From: Sipunculus nudus
Taxonomy: Eukaryota > Annelida > Sipuncula > Golfingiida > Sipunculidae
NCBI GenBank assembly: GCA_026874595.1
Contig: CM049306.1
Location: 60,084,019 to 60,148,018, forward strand
Length of the DNA: 64,000 nt
Direction: 5' to 3'
This document shows, piece by piece, positions 39,001 to 51,000 of the stretch. The first letter of the stretch is position 1. The number at the start of each line of letters is the position of its first letter. Both the position numbers and the translations under genes were made by a program. The notes under the pieces are model-generated. The model was not told where the DNA came from and did no database searches. It saw only the letters and a program-made list of their open reading frames with translations.

Positions 39001-42000
39001 ACTCATCGGAAATGTTAATCAATAAAATTTCTCACCTAATTTGATTTCCAGCAAAATCCATGCATGTTTAGTGAGGTCAGAGGTTACCGCACTTTGGAGG
39101 CACCTTGATGACTTACCAAAAATCCTATGGATTTTCATGAAACTCAATATACATATTTACCAATAGAGTTTCTCACCTGAAATACCTTCTCACCAAATTC
39201 ATGCATATTTAATGAGGTCAGAGATCACCAGATACACGACAGGTGTATTATGCACGATTATGGTGCTCTTGTAATGATATGGAAAGCAAACAATAAATTA
39301 TTGTTTTGTATTAACTATATTGAATATAGTCCATCCCACCATAGTTTTTTTTGGTGAAAATTATCACAAAGTGAATGAATTAATTTTATTTAATATCAGA
39401 GAAAACAGTTTTTGTCACAGCATATTGACTGAAATGACATAGTCAAGGATACTTTTTGACAGGCGATAATTGGAGTACTGAGTACAATGAATTGTCAGCT
39501 GAAAGATGCCATCCTGTGTAGTCAATTCATGAGGAAGCTCCTGTAAAGTTATAAAGTATACATTTAATAAGTTTGAATAAAATGTTCCATTATCTATTGC
39601 CTATGAATCCGATATATGTACATACAGTTGTACCTGAAATTGGGTCCCTGCTACTTCATTCCTTTGAAATATTAATGAAAAATCTCCATTTTCCATTAAA
39701 AAACCTATGGTTACATTTCAAGACTTGCCTACCATCAAAACCACTGCTGTTGTTTTGTTCATATTTGGCATATCAATTCCTCAATATATTCTCTATGTAC
39801 ATGCCAGAAATTAGGTCAGTATTGCAATATTGACACCATTATAAACAGTTAAACTATATGTTGTACTGTATGTTGCAGCTATCCCTGCCCTACAGCCCAT
39901 TGTACATGACCTGTTTGTACTGCGAGGTTCCAGTAAAGCTGAGAAGGAGCTTGACACGCAGAGAGAGGTGGTTGTGTCCATGCTGCTCAGGCTGGTCCAG
40001 TACTACCAGGTAATCCAGCGCTGACAGATAAAGTTTTTATTATAATTAAAAATATCTTGCAACTTTTCATTAAAGGTCTCAGACAGCTTCTAATTTTAGT
40101 CACTGAAAGAACTCAGCCCACAACATAGCATGGATCTGCATACAGATCAGTATGGCTGTCTAGAGAATAGCAGAGAATAAACTTTTGATATATCAATAAA
40201 ATCAAATAAAATGTAAATATTATTATTCCCTTTGGGAAAAAAAGGTTACAAGCACAATTTATCAATAGCAATTATTTACTTTCTTTAGCCATTGTTTGAC
40301 AGAAAATGATAAAGTGATACGGTTATGGTGTGTACTGTTTTCACATCATGTCTTCTTAGACGACTTGTTTATTCTGTTTAAAGCTTATGCTTATTTTAAT
40401 TATTGCAGATTATTTCATTTTAATCCTATCCCGTGTTTAGTTATTATTGATTTCATTTAAATTCTTACACTCTTTATATTTATGCTCAGCTGTTAATGTT
40501 ATTGTTTCTTTAACAAATTTTCAAAAGCTGGACATGTTCATTTGTGGTGCCTGGCTATACATTCCAGGTGCTGGACATGTTCATTTGTGGTGCCTGGTTT
40601 ATACATAACAGGTGCTTGACATGTTCATTTGTGGTGCCTGGTTTATACATTTCAGGTGTTGGACATGTTCATTGTGGTGCCTGGTTTATACATTACAGGT
40701 GCTGGACATGTTCATAGTGGTGTCTAGTTTATACATTACAGGTGCTGGATATGTTCATCGTGGTGCCTGATTTATACATTACAGGTGCTGGACATGTTCA
40801 TTGTGGTGCCTGGTTTATACATTACAGGTGCTGGATATGTTCATCGTGGTGCCTGATTTATACATTACAGGTGCTGGACATGTTCATTGTGGTGCCTGGT
40901 TTATACATTACAGGTGCTGGACATGTTCATAGTGGTACTGCACCAGAGTCACAAGGAGAGTGAAGAGAAGTGGAAGAGACTGTCCAGACAGGTGGTGGAC
41001 ACAGTCCTGCCAAAACTGGCAGCCCAGCAGGTCAGTTTATATCCTTGCCAGTATATAGTAGGGCGGCAGACCCATTATATTTCCCAGTTATTTCCAACTT
41101 CAGTTTTATTCCTATAATTAGAGTTAATCGAAAAGGATTTCTATGTTTCCAGTTCATTGGTTAAAAGATTCAGTCCTTTTTCTTCCTGCTGTAAGTAACC
41201 ATTTGTAAGGACACTGTCTACATAGACTTTATGCTGCTTTACCATCCTTCATGTTATCGTCAGAAGTCATGAACAACATTGTCCACTGTGTATAATATTC
41301 TAATACATTATTTGACAAATCTGGTATATAATACTTAATTGTAAAATGGTACCTTTTTGTAAACCAGTAGAAACAAAGTTCAATTTTCATGAAATATGTA
41401 AAGTCACTTGCTATATATATTGATAGCAAATGTGAAATAGCAATGTGGTATTCTTAAGTAAAAACAATATTGTTTTAGTGAATTTAGCTATTGTTAAGAG
41501 TGACTAAATTACTTTTGATGAAAGTGATATATCAGTTGAAATGTTTTTCCTTTGTAGCTGAACCTTGAAGGTCAGGTGGCCCTGGATGTCCTTCACCGCC
41601 TGTTTGAGTCTGTAGCACCAAGCGTGTTCCGCCCAGTGGACCTGGTCCTTAAAACACTTATGGCACCCCCTGCTAACTTGGTATGTATAGACATTTACTT
41701 ATATACAACTCTATATATCATAACCTAAACTTTATTTTTTTCTACAGGTTCAAAATATTTCCTTTCATTTTGTTGATTATTATATCTTTCTTTGTGATAA
41801 TTATCATAATTATTCCCTTACTAATTGGCTTGTAAAATAGTCAAAATAGATTAAACTTATGTTAATAATATTATTTTGGATGATGCTTTTAATATTTATT
41901 TTGATTGAGAGTAAATACAGACTGATTTATTTAACTGAATACTTTACATGGTAGTAAATTTTATTTATTCATGGGATGAAGCTTGATGGGCTTGAGATTT

Positions 42001-45000
42001 TTAACATGGAAGTATAAAATTGAAATATTAAACACCTTTAATTTCTTGCTGTGCTTCTGTAAATTGATTTATACCAAACAAACAAAAATTATTTTTGTAT
42101 GAGCCTATTCCAATATCTGAAGTCTGTTAACTAAACATAATCTTTTGAACCTTTTATCAAAATATGCCTGAAAATGTTGATCCCACCACACATAGGCTGT
42201 TTGTTTGATTAATATCCAAGTGTTTATAACATGTTGGGTCCTACCATAATAATCCAAAAACATTCAACAAGGACATCTGGAATTAAGTAAGAACGAGAGA
42301 TTTGAGGCAGGCATTTTGCAACTGGTGACTTTTCAACTACGTTACATATGTTACCAACTACCTTAGGTTGCATAGTTTTCCATTTGTCAACATTGCTGTG
42401 TTTACTAACAGCTTGTAAAAAAAAGCTCATACATCCCTCACAAAGGGGTTATAATACTTTTCTCAACAGAAATTACCCACAGTTTATATACATGTCTGCA
42501 GAGTAAGTAAAAAATCACATAAATTCTACAGGAGAGGTAGGTGAGTGGCTGGCTTTAAAGATTATGTCTGTTAACACCATTTTATATGAACATAAACATA
42601 TCTGGTTTTACAGGGTAGTACCAAGGCCATGGAGTAGTAGTTGTGTGTTGTCCTTGTGTTAAGATCATTTTATATAAATTTAAACATGTCTGTGTTTACA
42701 GGGTAGTGCCAGGGCCATGGAGCAGTGGTTGTGTGTAGTCCTTGTCGTGCTGCGGGTCCTCATCTCCCAGTCCAAGGAGGAAACTGTGTTGTCACGGTTA
42801 CAAGAGCTAGGTCTCCATGTCACTGTCATGGCAGACACTGCTGCCCGTCACCGTGGAGACATCACAGGACCAGAGAAAGAAAGCAGGCAGCATAATGAAG
42901 ATGAGCTGGCCATTCCAGAACAGGTTCTTGCAAGGTAAATTCTTTTAACATTCACCTTTTTTTTTTACCTATAAAGTGTAGCAATATGCTGAATATGGGA
43001 GTCAGCTATATATTCAGATTTGTAAAATTTGTGCAGAAAATTATAACCTACTTGTGTATATTTCTTTTGATATGGGGATGTTTTGCATGTCATGTAACCT
43101 ACAGCTATATTCATTCCAGTAGTAGTGTAGTATAGTCTGTTCCACAGTGGGGTGCCCATTGAAATTCTGAAATATTTTCATAAATTGAAAGATCATTTAT
43201 TAAAAGTAAGTTGCATTGAAGGAATGAGGAATAGGCCCTATTAACTAGAATGAAAACAAAATCATATTGATCAGTATGTTTAAGTAATTTTGTTGCATCA
43301 GTTTTTGAAAAAAAAAAATGTTTGACAACATCTTAACTTGGTTGATGAAGGTCAAGATCACTGGTCACATAATCAAACACCTGCATTTAAAAGCTGTTGA
43401 TTGCTTGATTGGTGTCAGAAATATTCTGAAAGTCTTTCAGAGCTTGGCTGGCAACCCTTGAGAGACACCATGTCACATGGTCACAAGATTCAGAACCAGA
43501 CGGTCACCAATACAAATGTTGGATTTTATTGTGAAGTTTTACATTTCTTATTAGGCCATTGGTCCCTCATCAGCTTTAGTGTCAAATTGTGTCACAATAT
43601 TAACGTCAAGAGAACTATCATCAAATTGTAATAGGCACCTACTGTTGGAACAGATTATAGACAAGTAAGCATCTTTCTCTCTTGGGAGACAGTGGTAGAT
43701 CCATGGGTGTTCAGTTGAGCCTATGAGCAGCCTAAGACATGACACAGGAGCTCCACCAATGCATGGCACACTGCAGTGATTTTCATATGCATATTTGTAA
43801 AGAGATTTTTGAGTTAGGGCAAAGCTCTTTGTAACTCTATTCTGTTATAGATACATGAAAAATATAGAACATTATTTATTCTAACCATTTGTATCTTTTT
43901 ATTGTAAATTTAGATATGATGAGTTTTACACAGGATACTTTTCACTCACAATATCAATATGTTAATATTGCATGTGGTATTATGTATGCATGGATTAATT
44001 TAAACATGCAAAAATTTTGTTTGAAAGTGCTATTACTTCTCATGCTTTCATCCTGAAATTTCAATCTGACCAATAGTTCATGATAAATTTTCCTGTTTGC
44101 ATAATACTTCCTGTTTTCTTTAAATACTCCTTGTCCTTAATGACACAACTGATTATCTTCTAGTTTTCTTACTACCTGTGGTTTGGTCTTGTTTTCAGAT
44201 TTCTCCTACAGGTGGTGGGAGTTGTAGCTACAGAAGTTCAGCGACAAGTAACTAACCTCTCCACACCAGAGGGTTCCTACTACTTCTTGAGTCAGGAACT
44301 GTCCCATTTCTTCTTGTATGTCATGCACATGTTTCAGTCAGGTGAGGCCCTGTTTCTGTCTGCAGTGCAGAAAAACATTATAAAATATGTTGGCCAAAGA
44401 CATTCACAGCTACTTTTATACTTCATCAACAATGAACAGCTTCAAGAATGATGAAAAATTTAACTTTTGCTCAAAAAGAAAAATAAAGCTTTCATTTTTT
44501 ATAATAACATAGTACTTAAATTTATGTAGCTTTACTTCAAAATGGAATTCCAATAAATGAGGATATTATCCAAAATTCAAGGAACATTGATTTTATATAA
44601 TATACATTACAGAGTATTTTAATCATCATTGATATTATTTTTATTGTAAATTTCTATTCTTCCAAAGTTCTGTTTTAAGTGTGTAATGTTTTCGGCATGG
44701 ATATGTCTTTATTCTGTTATTTATGTGTTTAAACTCTGTGACCATTGAAACCATCCTAGAGCTGGGAAGTAAAAGAATAACCTAACATGTAACATCCTCA
44801 ATTTAACCATTGACATTTAATATTAAAATATAAAATTAAAATATTTTATATTTGCAGGGCTGTTCCGCAGAGTAGCAGTAGCTTGTATGGGACTTATAAG
44901 AAAAGAGACACCTTCAGAATATTACAGCATGGATCGTATCAACCAAGCATTCCAGGATATCGCCACACACCACCCAACTCTGACTTTACAGTGGTGTAAT

Positions 45001-48000
45001 ATCCTGATCCTGCTCAACTATGAGAACAAAGCATGGTGGAGCGAGATCCTACAGACCCAGAGGAAATATGTCCATGCCAACACAGAGTGAGTCTGAACTG
45101 TAAAGATAATAAAATGTCCACACCAACACAGAGTGAATCTTAAATAAAAAGATAAGAAAATTTCCACACCAACAAAGGGTGAGTCTGAAATAAATAGATA
45201 AAAAAATGTCCACATCAACACAGAGTGAGTCTAAACTGTAAAGATAATAAAATATCCACACTAACTTATAGTTAGTCTGAAATATAAAGATAATAAAATA
45301 TCCACGCTAACTTTTAGTGAATCTGAAATATAAAGATAATAACATGTCAACACTAACACAGAGTGAGTCTGAATTATTAAGATAATAAAATGTCCATGCT
45401 AATACATAGTGATACTTAAATATGAAGATAATTAATTGTCCATGCTCACACAGAGTGAGTCTGAAATATAAAGATAATAAAATGTCCACGCTAACACAAA
45501 GTGAGTCTGAAATTTAACGATAATAAAATGTCTATCTAGGTAATTCATTTTCAGAAAAGTTCTTATAACAGCTCTGAGTACTGTTAATAAACATGGTACA
45601 TGCACCATTATTGACAAACAGAAAAACCTTGTAAACTAAAGTGGTTAATTTGCATATGTACATATGGTTAAAGGTTTGCAGTTGCAAAACGCCCTTTGCA
45701 AAACTCTGGTCTGTCTGACTTTGTGCCATATGTCCTTGTTGAATATGTTTGGATTATTTTGGCAGATCCCCATGTGTTATAGACAAGTGGATGTCGACAT
45801 AATAAACAATCTATGTACGATCAGATCAGTGTTTTCTAGTCTATGTTTTATCAGATGCTCAAGCGATTATCTTTAGTTAATAGATGTGGTAGTGTGGTAG
45901 GAATTGGTTGTATTTAGCTCTGAACAGAACCATTGTAATATAACATAAATAGAATGTCCGTGCTTGCCTCTGTTGAGTTCTGGACATGACGATCTTTTAT
46001 CAGTAACTTTACTTTGCATAACCCCTGAGGAATGCAACAAGTAACTATGCCTTGGTTATTGTGTTAGCGAAACATGGTTGTAAATATTTCTAAATCTTAT
46101 GCTTCAGATCTGAGAGAATGAATGGCAACATTCCTACTGACTATGAGAAGTGTTGTAACCTTGAGATTGTACGACGTGGAGGGCTTGTTCTGTTCTGTGA
46201 CTATGTGGTAGGGGTACACTTGATCTTGTAATAGTATTTACCAGTGATAGGAACCAGTTGTCAAATCAATATAGATGACAGAAACAAATAAAACAATCAA
46301 TGATCCATTATTAATAGATTATTTTATCTACCTTCTAGCACCATATCGGCCCTCTGACATTACAACCAGATTACTGGCTGTACGAATGCCTTTACATCTT
46401 GTTCTGTGGAATGCATCATAAGGCCCCATGAGGATGCAAATATTTTCTTAATTTTTGACAAAGCCTCATGGTCCACTGGTAGACTGTCAATTGACATTGT
46501 TTACACTTTTTTGTTACACAAGGTTAAGTTTTAATGTTGTCCAATACTTTGTGTTTTGTCTTTCTTATATTTCTGAGAGGATTAAAATATTATTTCTGGA
46601 TAATATTACTTCTTTGCTTGTATATACATAATTGTTTGTACTCAGTTATTATCTCATGATACAATACCTTATACAAAACAGATATAGGATAGTGAACATA
46701 CAAACTATGGACACAATAAGTATACAACTAGGTAGGTTGATGCTTCTGACTAATGATGTTTTGTTTTACATGTCATATATGGTACTGAGAGAAATTTCTG
46801 GAGTTCAGTCTTTTATTTCAGTTGATTATTAATATGAAAATAGCAGAGTTTGTCTATCAGCATGTAAAGTGTCCTTGAATATATGTTGTGGTATGGGTGA
46901 AGTTAAATCTCAAGTGCCCAACATTATGCTTTTACCTTACCCTCTTTATAGTAATGCCTGTGTTTCAACATGTATTCCTTCTTTTAAGTGTGAAAATTTA
47001 ACGGATGCTGAGCACATGACTTGGGTAATCATCAACCACGTGAGTGACCTCATCTCCCTCTGTCATGAACCTCCTGTTCAGGACTTCATCAGGTAAAATA
47101 CTTCGCTTGTTACTATTCCGATGTAAAGAACTGATGATTATCATGGTGCCACTGTGTAATTCTGATTGGTCATGCTGTATCATCATTGGGAGCATTGGTT
47201 ATTGTTATCTTAACATTATGAAAATTAGTTTGTTACCTTGTTATCATGGAAATTGATGTTCCCTCACAATTTGATAATTCCAAGTGCACAATATTTTAGT
47301 TTTCAAATTTTTATGCACTGCATATATGTTACATTATATTTATTTTCTTATTAATATGACATGCTTTCCTGTACAATTAATACATGTACAGCGGAAATTG
47401 TCTGAAAGACCACCTATCTATTATGACCACCATTCAGTGGACCAAAAGCATCCCCATTGATTTTTACTGACCTGTCTAACAAGACCACCTATGAATTTAG
47501 GCCATGTTTGGCCAGTCTAACAAGTGGTCTCATAACACAGGTTTCACTGTATATCCTTTTTCTGTTTAGTGCATATAGAGTAGAAGTATCAGTGTAGCCA
47601 GTGCTGTATGTTTAATGATTGTACATGTACATCTTTTTCAGTGCCATACACAGAAACCCAGCGGCAAGTGGACTGTTTATCCAAGCGATCCATGCACGCT
47701 GTGAAAATGTCACCGAGGTTAGCTGCACTAACTATTTCTGTTTAACAGATGTTCAGATTATTTATTTACTTAATTGAAGCCCATATCTTGTTCTGTCATC
47801 CAGTGTTACAGTTCTTATCATTTTAGACACAAAGATTTCTCACATTAAGTAAACAACTAACACTCAGTAAAGTAAGTTATTAATTTAGATAAACTGAAAT
47901 TATGTTGGAAATCACAGTCAATGATTCATATATGCAAAACCTGTGTTTGAAAAGGTCAAATGGGACAGGTCATGCCTCATGCTGTACTTGCTCCTAGAAT

Positions 48001-51000
48001 TTAAAAATAAGACATATTCACTGGCATCATGCTTTGTGTAACAAGAATTAGAATATGTGTAATCACCAGGGGATGTGAGATGACATCTTGTGTAATAAGC
48101 ATAGTTGATCTCTCCAGGTGGAACCACTGTTTTTCAAATGTTTATCTGGGAAGTATCTGTCTGGCAGTCCCTACAATGGAGAGCAGAAGGAGTAAAAAAT
48201 GCTCTCTCAAAATGGAATTAGAAACATTGGCATTAGAAAATCTTTAAAAGCTAACTATAGTTAGCATGAAGTTCATCCTGTTATATATAACAGGCAAATC
48301 CAAATGGATCTCCTGTAATACTGGATGCAAAAAGATGTCTTGTCAAGTAGGTAACCTGCTCAGTGTTTAGAAGAATTACTTTAAAATGAAAGTTATATTA
48401 TATTAATCTAAAGCAGATTTAATTAAAAGCATAAGCTTTCAAGTGAGTGATGCACATCAATATGAAGTAATGATTTTTGGTGCTAAATTCACATTTAGTG
48501 TAAGAACTGCCTCAAAAAAAGAAAATTAAAGGAACTTATTGTGTAAGTTGAGCTTTAAAAAGGATAATCTTTACAGCCTTTTAATGTTTGAACAGCCTCG
48601 TCTAGTGAAGAAGACCCTGCAGTGCTTGGAGGCGATACACCTTACACAGAGTGGGGCGCTGCTGACCCTGCTGATTGATAAGTTCCTCAACACGCATCAT
48701 GTGGCAGTAGCCAGGATGTGTGACACCACGGCCTGTAGACGAGTTGAGATGCTGCTGGCCGAGAGTGTAGAGGTCAGTAATTGCATTGTTCAACTTAAAC
48801 TGAAAAATAACCAAAGACTGGTATTAAATTGATTGTATATGTGCATACTTTTGATTATTTGCTTTTATTAATGATTTTTTTATCAAACAAAGCAGAGTAA
48901 TATTGAGCATTTAATCAAATGAGCTGCTTTTCTCGTATATTTGTAAACTCTTCATACACAGTGGTTATACACTGCATTCGTTCCAGATCTCCTTCTGTTA
49001 AACCGCTGCTGTGTTTAGCAAGTTTTTCAGGGTTGCAACACCAGGGCTTTCGTAGGGGCCAAGTATCCGACCAACAAGTGCGGGGTGTCGCGGGTTTTAA
49101 ACTTGGAGTTGGATGCACAATGTGATAGCATGCTCTGAGTGGTGTGATTACAAATTTTGGCCCTGTGCCTGCCCTGGTGGTGAAACCCGGAGGATCTTGC
49201 TATACAAAGCAGAACGACTGCAGTGTATAAGCGCTGCATGAGGGGTGTAGTATATTTGTCACTGGACATTTTCCAGAATATTGTCAATAGAAAATAAATG
49301 AATAAAGAGGGTGACAATACTAATCTAAACAAGCTGTACTATTTCCCCTGGCCCCTCTAAAAATTAGTCTATGTTCATATGCTTTAATAAATGCGATGCT
49401 GAAGGCTGGTCTTTGGTGCCAGTGTACACGGTCAGATGGAAGAAATGCCTGGTAACTATCACAAATGGCACATCAGGATGTGGAGGTGTGAGATTCAACA
49501 GTTTTTGAATATATGTCATTTTATTTTAATTTTATAATTTATGGTACACAGGACAGCAGTTCACAGCTCCCCTTGGAGGACCTGGAGAAACTACTTGAAT
49601 TCATGAAAAGTGCAGCTCTGGACAAAAGGTAGATAAATATATTTTTCAAAAAAGTTATTTACAATTACTTAACATCTAATGCTTCATTCACATTTTCAAT
49701 TAGAATTTAATAGGTTTCTTAAGGGAAGCCAAGTTTAACATAGGTAATCAATAATAAAATTAGTCTCATGCAAACAAATAATGATACATTTATTTCAGCA
49801 CAGGTTTTAGTCACATTTGATGTTATATGATGAATATGTAATATATTGTGATATTTACTGTATTCTGTAGACATGCCAGACTGGTGGCCCTGCTGAACAA
49901 ACTACATGGAGCTATGAGCCCCCTCAGTCACCCTATCCTCTCTCCAGTCCTGTCTCATCCACTGGCTACATCACCTCTAGGAGCTGAAGCCATCACAGTG
50001 GATAAGGTCAGGGGCCATGTCAAATATACACCACTCCCATAATGGTAGCTGCCTTTGCGTTTTCTGGGCCTAGTAGTGTGTTTTGGATACCTTGTGTGTC
50101 AGGACAGTAAAGTGCATTTTGAAATAAATTTCTTTTGATAGTTTTCTGGGAATTTTATATATAAGTTCAGACTGAACAATCCATGGCAGTTGAAATCTAT
50201 TTCTGAGGACAGGTTTACGTATTTCTATCTGCCTGGGTAATACAAAGAACTGGAGCAAGTATACAGAATTAAAATATCACTTCTTAACTTAAACAATCAT
50301 CAAACTGCATATAATGTGTGCATACAATCAGGCATAAAAGTATAAAACACATATACCAAGGCTGATATCTGAGCTGCACTCTTAGAAAGACAAAAGATGG
50401 CGCTTTAAGTCAGCAAATTAATTTCTGTTAACTCTTGGTATGTATCCATTGTTAAGGACCTAAGGACCTTTGTTTAGCATTCTACAGGGTAGTGTTTTCA
50501 TATTTTAGGACTGGTATGTTTCCATCGTGAAGGACCAGTGTTACACGGGGTCATCGTCACCCAGAGAGTCAGCCCAGCTCCTGCAGCAGCTAGACTACTC
50601 AAGCATGCTAACCATTTTCATGACAAAGGTAACAAATAGTCATTATGGCAACAAGCATCCCAGAGTTACACCTTTATCAACAAGTCACCACAAGATTCTT
50701 GTATCATTGTTATTTCAGTATATAAGTATTTGTGGTTGTGTGCATTTATGTTGGTCATACCGATGTCTTAATTTTTCGCTCAGCGGACTGAAAGTCAACT
50801 GAGGTAAAGGAATTGCAATATGTCCATCGTTCATCCAGACGTTTGTTAGCAGTGCACAAATCATAACAGCTGGACCTAGAAATTTCTAATTGAACATCCG
50901 GGGAGGATAATGAAAATTTTCCTTTGAAACCTGAAATTAAGTCAGTGTGACCTATATTTTATAGACTTTTACAAGAAAAGGCCTGAAGGGGCCTGCTTTG

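Noticed and set aside
40742..40963. Open frame [20 protein letters not shown].. spanning the exon 11 array
   Set aside because: Arises because three 43-bp units make 129 bp, a multiple of three. It does not join the HTT frame of exon 11.
45018..45617. Minus-strand frames with repeated [12 protein letters not shown] peptides
   Set aside because: Translation of the 46-bp donor array; no gene.
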